Assembly: GCA_905339235.1 (NCBI GenBank)
Contig: CAJPFG010000018.1
Span: 1 to 64,000 of the forward strand
Reading direction: 5' to 3'
Source: Phycisphaerales bacterium
Lineage (GTDB): Bacteria > Planctomycetota > Phycisphaerae > Phycisphaerales > UBA1924
DNA: 64,000 bases
Shown here: positions 1 to 6,822 of the stretch, piece by piece
Layout: each line of letters begins with the position of its first letter
How positions within the stretch are numbered: position 1 is the first letter of the stretch
Program-made: the position numbers and the translations under genes
The notes under the pieces: model-generated
Database searches by the model: none
What the model was told of the DNA's origin: nothing
What the model saw: the letters and a program-made list of their open reading frames with translations, nothing else

Positions 1-65
1 ATCTCACGCAGCTTGGCGATGATCTGCTCGGGGCTGTGCCGCTTCCGCCTTCCTGGACCGCTCAT
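1..65 (-). CDS. IS3-family transposase OrfA, N-terminal 21 residues (partial)
   Basis: The minus strand encodes a protein starting MSGPGRRKRHSPEQIIAKLR at 65 and running off the window. KRHSPEQII..LRE is the start of the helix-turn-helix of IS3-family OrfA proteins, which bind the element ends and supply the N-terminal half of the OrfAB transposase made by programmed frameshifting. An AAGGAG ribosome site sits 7 nt before the ATG. Being only 65 nt, it is easy to miss. The family call is firm for such a short piece because the motif, the ribosome site and the terminal repeat agree; the subgroup cannot be assigned. Confidence 0.75.
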   Translation of the reverse strand, partial: MSGPGRRKRHSPEQIIAKLRE

Positions 66-139
66 CGAGAGACTCCTTCTGGGCCTTCCGGCCCGGTAGT
101 CTCTCATAACGGCTGGACCGATTCACGGGGAGCAGGTCA
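1..139 (-). mobile_element. Terminal part of an IS3-family insertion sequence, cut by the window edge
   Basis: Read on the minus strand, the segment starts at 139 with TGACCTGCTCCCCGTGAATC, which has the 5'-TG start and the TGACCTG-C-rich end common in IS3-family elements, and an OrfA-like reading frame begins 74 nt further in. The rest of the element lies left of the window, so the second inverted repeat and the target duplication cannot be seen. It abuts the surviving part of an FRG-domain gene at 140, so it appears to have inserted into that gene. Confidence 0.75.
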
Positions 140-782
140 CAGCCAGCAGGAACTGAGGCTCATCAACGGAGGACGCTCCGAGGCAGACTTTGTCCCCGCG
201 CTGACCGTAATGCAGCATTACGGTGCACCGACGCGGCTTCTAGACTGGACCAATCGATTGGAAATCGCAGTGTGGTTCGCGTGCATCGATGAGCGGCGCG
301 CGCCGGGGGCGGTGTGGTGGTACTCGGCATGCGCGTTGCACGAGGCAGCCGGACGCCAATGGTCCACGAACGGAACTCCAAATCCGGAGGACCCACGCTT
401 CGACCACAAGCAGCACCTCTTCTCTGCCACAAGCGAGCCGACATTCATCCCAGTCCATCTTCAAATTGCGTTTCCCCGTGCCATCGCCCAAGGCGGGCTG
501 TTCAGTATGGCAGGGCGAATCGGGACGTATCACGATGATCTCCTTCTGCGCCTGCTAGGCCCAACGCACTTCGGGAAGATCGAGATCCCAGGTCGAGTTA
601 AGCCCAGTATTCTCAACGTGCTTCGAGATCGCGGTTTCACCGCTGAAACACTTCAGTACACCGGGGCCGACTTTCTCGGCTTCCGGCTCGCCGCACAATG
701 GAGGCGTGCGAGAACGGCGATGCCACTCACGCACCGGAACGAAAGCCGGCGCGAGCCTACGCCCCCCACGCCCTCGCCCTGA
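140..782 (+). pseudogene. FRG-domain protein, 5' end removed by an IS3 insertion
   Basis: The reading frame contains MQHYGAPTRLLDWT followed by a hydrophobic AVWFAC segment, the signature core of the FRG domain, a domain of unknown biochemistry often found in phage-defence and mobile regions. The upstream half, including the F-R-G tripeptide, is missing: the frame is open to position 36, but everything before 140 is insertion-sequence DNA read in the wrong strand. The gene therefore appears split by the IS, with its 5' part outside the window. Its last residues (TPPTPSP) are encoded by the first copy of a 58-bp repeat shared with the downstream genes, so the native C-terminus may also have been replaced. 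It could be expressed only from a start created by the IS. Confidence 0.7.
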
Positions 783-814
783 CCGCCTCGACCACCGCCG
801 TCGGCGCGATGTGG
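757..814 (+). repeat. 58-bp cassette repeat, copy R1
   Basis: It begins ctacgccccccacgccctcg and ends gcgcgatgtgg. By hand alignment it matches copy R3 (1753-1810) at 54 of 58 positions. It encodes the last residues of the FRG frame, crosses that stop codon, and runs up to the promoter-like TATGCT of the next gene. R3 is the 3' end of the tyrosine recombinase gene read backwards, so R1 may be a recombination site. Confidence 0.75.
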
Positions 815-816
815 AG

Positions 817-822
817 TATGCT
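817..822 (+). promoter_or_regulatory. Leaderless -10 element TATGCT for the zinc-ribbon gene at 829
   Basis: TATGCT ends 6 nt before the GTG at 829, so transcription is expected to start at or next to the start codon. No purine-rich ribosome site precedes the GTG. No good -35 hexamer is visible. The same hexamer and spacing precede the paralogue at 1326. Confidence 0.55.
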
Positions 823-828
823 GCTCGC

Positions 829-1290
829 GTGAAGCGCCTCGGAGCCATCCTGCGGTGGACGCTGACAGCGGGCGTCGCACTGTCCCTTCTCGCGTTTGCC
901 GCGTCCGCGCGGTGGGTCGCGGCCGCGGGCTGGGACACGATCGGCGAGACATCCGGGCGCATTGCTTGGCTCCTGCCGGGGCGTATTCGGCTGCGCTGGG
1001 AGTCCAATCCCGCCCGCGCGCCGCTCTTCTTCGGAGCATACTCGTGGGACCGGGGCGATGAGCAGTTCCTCTGGTGGGGGTCTTACCAGATGGGGGATGG
1101 CGACTTTGAACTCGAACTACCGCTCTGGATGCCCGCGGTCGCGTGCGCGCTGCCCGCCACCGTGCTGTGGGTCCGCCGAGTGAGGTCGAGGCGCGCCGGC
1201 CACTGCACCGGCTGCGGTTACTCGCTCGACGGGCTCAGGTCGGGCGCGGCGTGCCCCGAATGCGGCGCTACGCCCACTCCCTCGCCCTAA
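829..1290 (+). CDS. Small membrane protein with C-terminal zinc ribbon (cassette gene A)
   Basis: This 153-residue protein has a hydrophobic N-terminal segment (about residues 7-33), a Trp-rich extracytoplasmic-looking middle, a second hydrophobic segment near residues 100-115, then a zinc ribbon CTGCGYSLDGL...CPECG. Proteins ending in CxxCGY..L...CPECG are very common in planctomycetes; their function is unknown and none is claimed here. The GTG start at 829 was chosen because VKRLxAxLRW aligns with the paralogue's VKRLRATLRW and because of the TATGCT element 6 nt upstream; the frame is open further 5'. It is a diverged paralogue of the next gene, and its final ATPTPSP is encoded by repeat copy R2. 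Confidence 0.75.
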   Translation: MKRLGAILRWTLTAGVALSLLAFAASARWVAAAGWDTIGETSGRIAWLLPGRIRLRWESNPARAPLFFGAYSWDRGDEQFLWWGSYQMGDGDFELELPLWMPAVACALPATVLWVRRVRSRRAGHCTGCGYSLDGLRSGAACPECGATPTPSP

Positions 1291-1305
1291 CCGCCTCGAC
1301 GACCC
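1268..1305 (+). repeat. Cassette repeat, shortened copy R2
   Basis: It starts ctacgcccactccctcgccc and continues with aaccgcctcgacgacc. It matches the first part of R1 and R3 with a 2-nt gap, then diverges. It encodes the C-terminus and stop of gene A and leads into the TATGCT element of gene B, so it occupies the same place between genes as R1. Confidence 0.65.
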
Positions 1306-1313
1306 GTGCGCTG

Positions 1314-1319
1314 TATGCT
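1314..1319 (+). promoter_or_regulatory. Leaderless -10 element TATGCT for the zinc-ribbon gene at 1326
   Basis: TATGCT ends 6 nt upstream of the GTG at 1326, exactly as for the gene at 829. There is no Shine-Dalgarno sequence and no convincing -35 hexamer. Confidence 0.55.
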
Positions 1320-1325
1320 GACGGC

Positions 1326-1778
1326 GTGAAGCGGCTCCGGGCAACCCTGCGGTGGGCGTTCACGGCGGCCGCTGTCCTCATTATCCCCTGCTGGTTGCTG
1401 TCGTTGTTCTGGACCGCCGCGTTCGGCTTTCCGCCCATCGGGCTCGTCGGCCTGTATCGCGGCACCCTCGCGGTGGAGATCCCGCCGACTTGGGCCTGGC
1501 CCGGTGTGCCCGTTGTGTGGCAGCGGGAAAGCGACGAAGCGATCTGGTGGTTCTTGTGGGAAGTGGATTCGAGCGGCTTCCGCGATTTCGGAGTTCCGTT
1601 CTGGATGTTCGAGGTGACGCTGCTCGCCGTTGCTGTCCCGCTGTGGCGAGCGCACATCCGCTCGCGCAGGAACGCGAACCCCAACATCTGCAGGAAGTGC
1701 GGCTACTCACGCGCCGGCCTACCTCCGGGCACATCCTGCCCCGAATGCGGCGCTACGCCCTCCACTCCCTCGCCCTGA
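1326..1778 (+). CDS. Small membrane protein with C-terminal zinc ribbon (cassette gene B)
   Basis: This 150-residue paralogue of the preceding gene has the same plan: hydrophobic N-terminus (VLIIPCWLLSLFWTAAF), Trp-rich middle, second hydrophobic segment (VTLLAVAVPLW), then the ribbon CRKCGYSRAGL...CPECG. The GTG at 1326 aligns with the start of the paralogue and sits 6 nt after TATGCT. The C-terminal ATPSTPSP is encoded by repeat copy R3, which on the other strand is the end of the recombinase gene, so this gene and the recombinase overlap tail to tail by 26 bp. Function unknown; the two ribbons suggest metal-dependent folding rather than a recognised enzyme. Confidence 0.75.
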   Translation: MKRLRATLRWAFTAAAVLIIPCWLLSLFWTAAFGFPPIGLVGLYRGTLAVEIPPTWAWPGVPVVWQRESDEAIWWFLWEVDSSGFRDFGVPFWMFEVTLLAVAVPLWRAHIRSRRNANPNICRKCGYSRAGLPPGTSCPECGATPSTPSP

Positions 1779-1810
1779 CCGCCTCGACCACGGCCGTCGG
1801 CGCGACGTGG
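1753..1810 (-). repeat. 58-bp cassette repeat, copy R3, forming the recombinase 3' end
   Basis: This copy encodes the last 18 codons and stop of the tyrosine recombinase on the minus strand (HVAPTAVVEAVRAREWRA) and the C-terminus of zinc-ribbon gene B on the plus strand. It matches R1 at 54 of 58 positions. An attachment site placed at the 3' end of its own integrase gene would explain why the sequence is copied beside other genes. Confidence 0.75.
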
Positions 1811-2373
1811 TCCAGATAGAGAATCGTCGTGAGCAGGCTCTTGTGCCCCAGTTGCTTGCTGATAATTCCGACATCGACACCCTCGGCCCGCAGCTGCGCC
1901 GCGTGCGTGTGCCGGAACCCGTGCGCGTGGACGCGCTTCTGGACCCCCGCCCGCCGCGCGAGGTCGGGCAGCAGCCGCCGCACGTAGGCCGAGGTGACCG
2001 CCCGCCCCGAGCGCGAGCAGAAGAGCGGGGCGTCGAACGCCACGCCCAGCCCGGCCCGCTCCGCGGCCCACGCCGCCAGGAACGCCAGCGCCCCGGCGTC
2101 CACGCCCACGGTGCGGGAGCGCCCGCCCTTGCCGAAGAGCACCCGGATCGCGCCCCCGCCCGCGTCCACGTCCTTGGGGCGCAGGCACAGGGCCTCGTTC
2201 AGCCGCAGCCCGGCCCGGTACAGCACCGCCAGCAGGGCCCGGTTCCGGGCCTTGCTGAACGGCGGCCCCGGCACGGCGTCGATCAGGGCGCGGGCCTCGG
2301 CGTCCGTGAGAACCTCCGGGTGGAACCGGCGGCGGGGGCGGGGTCTGCGGGCGGCCTTCCTTCTCTTCGTCAT
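1753..2373 (-). CDS. Tyrosine recombinase/integrase
   Basis: This 206-residue protein carries the full catalytic set of the phage-integrase family: Arg in GLRLNEAL, Lys in GKGGRSRTV, HGFRH, GH in QLGHKS and the nucleophile Tyr in TILYLDHV. It is short because it lacks the usual N-terminal SAM-like DNA-binding domain; a basic segment (KRRKAARRPRPRRRF) takes its place. An AAAGGAG ribosome site precedes the ATG by 4 nt. It probably recombines the repeat that forms its own 3' end, copies of which flank the zinc-ribbon genes. It could equally be a XerC/D-like enzyme of an old genomic island; the target is inferred, the family is not in doubt. Confidence 0.9.
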   Translation of the reverse strand: MTKRRKAARRPRPRRRFHPEVLTDAEARALIDAVPGPPFSKARNRALLAVLYRAGLRLNEALCLRPKDVDAGGGAIRVLFGKGGRSRTVGVDAGALAFLAAWAAERAGLGVAFDAPLFCSRSGRAVTSAYVRRLLPDLARRAGVQKRVHAHGFRHTHAAQLRAEGVDVGIISKQLGHKSLLTTILYLDHVAPTAVVEAVRAREWRA

Positions 2374-2471
2374 GGCACTCCTTTCAGCGCGCTACGAGTT
2401 GGTTCGGCGAACGAAGCCAGAGGAGTACCTCGGAACGGGAAAGGTGGCAAGGCGAGCGGACGGCGTGGTGG

Positions 2472-3488
2472 TCACGCCGCGGCCGCGTGTTGCTCCTGGA
2501 ACTTGTCCCGCACGGCAAGGAATCTCGCTTCGTTGTGCACGAACGCCTGCACGATGTCAGGGTCGAAGTGCGTCCCCGACTCCGCGACGATCATCGATTT
2601 GGCGATGTCGTGCCCGAACGCCGCCTTGTAGACGCGCTTGGAGGTCAGTGCGTCGTACACGTCGGCGAGCGCCACGATCCGGCCGCAGAGGGGGATCGCC
2701 TCGGCGACCAGTCGGTCGGGATAGCCGCTCCCGTCGAACCGCTCGTGGTGGCTCGCGGCGATGTCACGGGCCATCTCCAGGAATCGAACGCCGGGGAACA
2801 TCCGCTGGGCCGCGGCCAGCGTCTGCGCGCCCAAGGCCGCGTGGGTCTTCATGATTTCGAACTCGCGGTCGCTCAGTCGGCCGGGCTTGAGCAGCACGTT
2901 GTCGGGGATGCCGACCTTGCCGATGTCGTGCAGAGGGCTGGTGAGGTAGATCAGCCGGATGTACTCACCGTCCACCTCCCCGCGGAACTTCTCCATGCCC
3001 GCCAGGTGCTGGGCGAGGATGCGGGAATAGCTTCGAACGCGCTCGAGGTGGGCGCCGGTCTCGGGGTCGCGCGACTCCGCGAGCTTGGCCATCGCGAAGA
3101 TCGCCACGTCGCGGGTCTCCAGGGACAACACTCGCTCGCCGGACCGCACCCGGGCGAGCAGTTCGGCCGGGTCGTAGGGCTTGGCGATGAAGTCGTCGGC
3201 CCCGGCGGAGAGCCCCTCCACTCGCTCGTGCGGGGCGTTGTGCCCGGTGAGCAGGATGATGTAGATGTACCCGGGAAGGTCTTCCGAGCGAACGGCGCGG
3301 CACAAGTCCGTGCCGCTGAGCCGCGGCATCTCCCAGTCCGAGATGACCAGGCGCACCCCGCCCTCGCGGATGCGGTCGATCGCTTCCTGCCCGTCGCGGG
3401 CCGTTTCCACCTTGTAGTCGGCCTGCCGGAGCAGCCCCGCGAGGGCCGTCAGGTTCACATCGTTGTCGTCCGCGATCAGGATGCGCAT
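2472..3488 (-). CDS. Response regulator with HD-GYP domain (predicted cyclic-di-GMP phosphodiesterase)
   Basis: The 338-residue protein has an N-terminal receiver domain (acidic pair near residue 7, phospho-acceptor Asp51 in VISDWEMP, conserved Lys in FIAKPYDP) and a C-terminal HD-GYP domain with HDIGKVGIPD and HHERFDGSGYP. HD-GYP proteins hydrolyse cyclic di-GMP; all signature residues are present, so it should be active when phosphorylated. Its start lies inside the 3' end of the upstream hybrid histidine kinase (13-bp overlap), so the two are translationally coupled and the kinase's phosphotransfer domain is the obvious phosphate donor. The output is probably a lifestyle switch through cyclic di-GMP. 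Confidence 0.93.
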   Translation of the reverse strand: MRILIADDNDVNLTALAGLLRQADYKVETARDGQEAIDRIREGGVRLVISDWEMPRLSGTDLCRAVRSEDLPGYIYIILLTGHNAPHERVEGLSAGADDFIAKPYDPAELLARVRSGERVLSLETRDVAIFAMAKLAESRDPETGAHLERVRSYSRILAQHLAGMEKFRGEVDGEYIRLIYLTSPLHDIGKVGIPDNVLLKPGRLSDREFEIMKTHAALGAQTLAAAQRMFPGVRFLEMARDIAASHHERFDGSGYPDRLVAEAIPLCGRIVALADVYDALTSKRVYKAAFGHDIAKSMIVAESGTHFDPDIVQAFVHNEARFLAVRDKFQEQHAAAA

Positions 3489-6400
3489 GGCGGGTCTCCG
3501 TTTTGCCTATGAGCGGCCGAGAGGGCCCGGCGGGCCTCGGGGATGAAGGACAGGCACCGATCGATCTCGCGTCGGAGCGCGTCCAGCCGCTCCCTGGCGA
3601 CGTCGAACTCTCCCGCCCGGCCGAGCTCTTCCACGATCGCGGCCAGTCCCGAGAGGTCCCGCGCCTGGGCCACCCCAGCCGCACCCTTGAGCGCGTGGGC
3701 GATCTGCGCCATCCGGGCTGCGTCTCGCTCCCGCAGGACCTGGGCCATCCCCAGCGCGTCGTCCTCGAGCTGCTTCTGGAACTTCTCCAGCAGCAGCAAC
3801 GCGACACTCGGATTGCCCACACTCCACTGCGCGATCGCCGCGGGGTCGAACGGCGCGCGAACGGCCGGAGCCGTGCGGGACTCCTTGGGGGCCGGGGCGG
3901 TTTCGGGTGTGGATTCGACGGCGAGGTCTTTGGTGCGTTGCAACGCCTCTCGGATGGCCTCCAGCAAGCGCTCCGGGCTGATCGGCTTGCTGACATACCC
4001 GTCCATCCCGGCTTCGAGGCAGCGCTCCCGGTCCCCCTTCATGGCGTTGGCCGTCAGGGCGATGATGGGAATGTGCCTGGCGGCCGGAGCGCTGCGGGCC
4101 TCGTCCGCACGAATGAGCCGCGCCGCCTCGAACCCGTCCATCACCGGCATCTGACAGTCCATGAGGACCAGGTCGTACGGACCGGCCTCGAGCGCGTCGA
4201 TCGCTTCCCGGCCGTTGGGGACGATGTCGCAGCGGTAGCCCGACTTGGTGAGGATCTCGCGGGCGACGATCTGGTTGATCTCGTTGTCCTCGGCCACGAG
4301 CACACGAGCGGACGCCGCGTGCCCGGATGGCTCAGGTGCGGGGTGTGGTGACGGACCCGAGTCCGGCATCACCGGCGAGGGGTCCTGCCTGGCCACGGCG
4401 ATCGCGTTCATGATCGCGTCGAACAGCTGCGACTGGCGGACCGGCTTGGTCATGTGGCCGGCGAAGCCCATGGCTCGCAGCCGCTCCGGCTCGATGTGTT
4501 CCTCCACGGAGAGAAGGATCATGAGGACGGTGCCGCTGATCTCGGCGCGCGACTTCACGGCCTCGGCCAGCTCGAACCCGTCCATCACCGGCATGTCGCT
4601 GTCCACGATCGCGACCCGGAACGGGTCGTCCTTCCGGGCGGCCGTGGCGAGCAGCTCAAGGGCGCGTTCCCCGTCCGGCGCGGTCGCCGCGTCCAACCCC
4701 CAGCTGGCGATCTGCTCCCGGAGGATCTCCCGCTGGATGTCGTTGTCGTCCACCGCCAGGACGCGGAGTGTCCGCGGGTCAAGGCGCGGGCGGGGAGAGG
4801 CACGGGGCGGCCGCCTCTCGGCTTCAAAGGCGACCGTAAACCAAAAGGTCGAGCCGCGATCGGGTTCGCTCTCCACGCCGATCGTCCCTCCCATCAACTC
4901 CGCGAGCTTCTTGGAAATCGCCAGCCCAAGGCCGGTCCCGCCGTAGACACGGGTCGTTGACGCATCCGCCTGCGAGAACGCCCTGAAGAGACGGTCGATA
5001 CGGTCCCGCGAAATGCCAATGCCGGTATCGGTGACCGTAAACCGGACCATGACACGGCCGTTCGCCCGGGACTCGGGCAGGAGCCGCAGCACGACCGCGC
5101 CCTGATTGGTGAACTTGATGGCGTTGTTGACCAGGTTGATGAGAATCTGCCGCAGGCGGTCGCAGTCCCCGCGCACGTGGGCCGGCACGTCCGGGTGAAC
5201 GTGGCACGCCACCTCGAGCCCCTTCTTCGCCGCGGTCTGAGCCAGCACCTGCATCACATCCTCGACCGTGTGACGCAGATCGAAGTCGATGGGGACCAAC
5301 TCCATCTTGCCCGCCTCGATCTTGGAGAAGTCGAGGATGTCGTTGATCACCGTCGTGAGGGTCTCGGCGGACGTACGGGCGAGCTGGGCGTAGCGGCGCT
5401 GCTGCGGCGTGAGGTCGGTGCCCAGCAGGAGGTCCGCCATGCCGATCACACCATTCAGGGGCGTGCGGATCTCGTGGCTCATGTGCGCGAGGAACTCGCT
5501 CTTGGCCCGGTTGGCGGCATCGGCGGACGCGCGCTCGTGTTCCAGACTTGCGCGGCGGAGAAGTTCGGCCTCCTTGTGATCCGTGATGTCGAGCACCACG
5601 CCTTGCATGAAGTCCGGCTGGCCCGACTCGTCGTCGTGCACCCGCCCCCGCGCCGCCACCCACCGGACCGTGCCGTCGGGCTGCACGCAGCGGTACTCGA
5701 CGTCATACTCACCTCGGGTCGTAATGGCCTTTTCCACCGCGGCCATCACGGCATCGCGATCCTCGGGATGCAGCGCCTTTCGGTACGCCTCTGCGGCCGT
5801 CGTGTGATCGGGGGTTGCTCCCAGGAGTTTCCACGCCCGATCCGACATCTCGACGGTGTCGCTCCGGAGGCTCCATCGCCAGGTGCCGATGTCGCCCGCG
5901 GCGATCGCCATGCGGAGTGTGCGCTCGTTCGCCCCCAGCTCTTCGTTGACGGCGCGCAGCTTTGTGTTGGCCTCCTGCAACTCCTGGGCCCGGTGGAAGA
6001 TCTCCGCCTCCATCTGCTCGGCGCGAGACCTGAGTTCTTCGTTCATCCGGGTCTGGTCGGCCCCGGCCTCCTTCAGCCGGATGAACTCGGTCACGTCCTC
6101 GACGCGATGGACGATGTACCGCAGTTCGCCCGCAGGGCCGAGCACCGGAGAGTTGACCGGGCTCCAGTGCCGTACCTCAAAGCCGCCCCCTTCCGACGCA
6201 GGGCGGCGGATGTCGTACTTCTGGACCGCCATCGCGTCGGGAGCCCCCGACTGCTTCACCCGTTGCAGCGACGCCCGCAGGTTGCGGGTTCCGGTGGCGG
6301 CCGGATCATCCGGGTTGTCCGGGAAGACGTCGAACAGGCCGCGACCCAGGATCTGGTCCCGCGTGGTCATCGTGGCCCGCAGGTACGCATCGCTGACCGC

Positions 6401-6529
6401 GGCGATTTCGAGCGAGGGCGTCAGGATCAGGTACAGATCGGGCGCCGACTCGAAGAGGACTTTGAAGTCCGGTGCGTCGCTCCCCCGCGACGCCGTCTCA
6501 TCTTCGCTGCGATCCCGGTCCGGCGTCAT
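3476..6529 (-). CDS. Hybrid sensor histidine kinase (PAS-PAS-HisKA-HATPase-REC-REC-HPt)
   Basis: About 1,017 residues in order: two PAS domains (roughly 20-150 and 205-320, the second with a PAC segment) separated by a coiled-coil linker, a HisKA dimerisation domain with phospho-acceptor His352 in FLAHMSHEIRTPLNG, an ATPase domain (N box NLVNNAIKF, G boxes DTGIGI and GGTGLGLAI), two receivers (VDSDMPVMDG and MDCQMPVMDG) and a C-terminal HPt domain (AHALKGAAG). No transmembrane segment is visible, so it should be a cytoplasmic sensor. The ATG at 6529 was preferred over the longer frame because GAGGGAG lies 5 nt upstream. It can run a complete phosphorelay within one chain and hand the phosphate to the HD-GYP regulator encoded in the overlapping downstream gene. 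Confidence 0.93.
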   Translation of the reverse strand: MTPDRDRSEDETASRGSDAPDFKVLFESAPDLYLILTPSLEIAAVSDAYLRATMTTRDQILGRGLFDVFPDNPDDPAATGTRNLRASLQRVKQSGAPDAMAVQKYDIRRPASEGGGFEVRHWSPVNSPVLGPAGELRYIVHRVEDVTEFIRLKEAGADQTRMNEELRSRAEQMEAEIFHRAQELQEANTKLRAVNEELGANERTLRMAIAAGDIGTWRWSLRSDTVEMSDRAWKLLGATPDHTTAAEAYRKALHPEDRDAVMAAVEKAITTRGEYDVEYRCVQPDGTVRWVAARGRVHDDESGQPDFMQGVVLDITDHKEAELLRRASLEHERASADAANRAKSEFLAHMSHEIRTPLNGVIGMADLLLGTDLTPQQRRYAQLARTSAETLTTVINDILDFSKIEAGKMELVPIDFDLRHTVEDVMQVLAQTAAKKGLEVACHVHPDVPAHVRGDCDRLRQILINLVNNAIKFTNQGAVVLRLLPESRANGRVMVRFTVTDTGIGISRDRIDRLFRAFSQADASTTRVYGGTGLGLAISKKLAELMGGTIGVESEPDRGSTFWFTVAFEAERRPPRASPRPRLDPRTLRVLAVDDNDIQREILREQIASWGLDAATAPDGERALELLATAARKDDPFRVAIVDSDMPVMDGFELAEAVKSRAEISGTVLMILLSVEEHIEPERLRAMGFAGHMTKPVRQSQLFDAIMNAIAVARQDPSPVMPDSGPSPHPAPEPSGHAASARVLVAEDNEINQIVAREILTKSGYRCDIVPNGREAIDALEAGPYDLVLMDCQMPVMDGFEAARLIRADEARSAPAARHIPIIALTANAMKGDRERCLEAGMDGYVSKPISPERLLEAIREALQRTKDLAVESTPETAPAPKESRTAPAVRAPFDPAAIAQWSVGNPSVALLLLEKFQKQLEDDALGMAQVLRERDAARMAQIAHALKGAAGVAQARDLSGLAAIVEELGRAGEFDVARERLDALRREIDRCLSFIPEARRALSAAHRQNGDPPCAS

Positions 6530-6822
6530 GGAGTACTCCCTCGGGTTTCCCTTGCGTGCGGCCCAAAGCACGCACAGAACCGTGGCTCAGGTTCATCGAC
6601 GCGACGGGGCCGGTAATCGAGTGGATGCCGCGAGCATGCGCCTCTCGCTTGGGGTCCGAGAACGATCGCCAGACGACCTTGGTATCCGGAGCACCGGGGT
6701 CTCGAGCTGAGTCTCCGGTATGGACCCGCGCGGAGGACGGGCCGATGAAACACCCGGTCTCCCGTGGTGCAACGCCTGTCGGCCGTGCACGCCCGGGCGC
6801 CACACGGGCTTGTTGAACCGCC
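6530..6822. other. Intergenic region between divergent signalling genes
   Basis: These 293 bp separate the histidine kinase (minus) from the REC-HDOD gene (plus) and must hold both promoters. An inverted repeat GTGCGTGC...GCACGC lies close to the kinase start. I looked for a cyclic-di-GMP riboswitch on both strands because of the HD-GYP gene and saw no match to its conserved core. No convincing ORF. Confidence 0.4.

Noticed and set aside
757-1810. Classical integron attC sites
   Set aside because: The repeats lack the paired RYYYAAC/GTTRRRY core sites and the long imperfect stem expected of attC, and the recombinase lacks visible IntI-specific features; a cassette-like array is still possible, but not a standard integron.
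6530-6822. Possible cyclic-di-GMP riboswitch between the kinase and the HDOD gene
   Set aside because: Neither strand shows the conserved core of the GEMM riboswitch classes; only ordinary inverted repeats are present.
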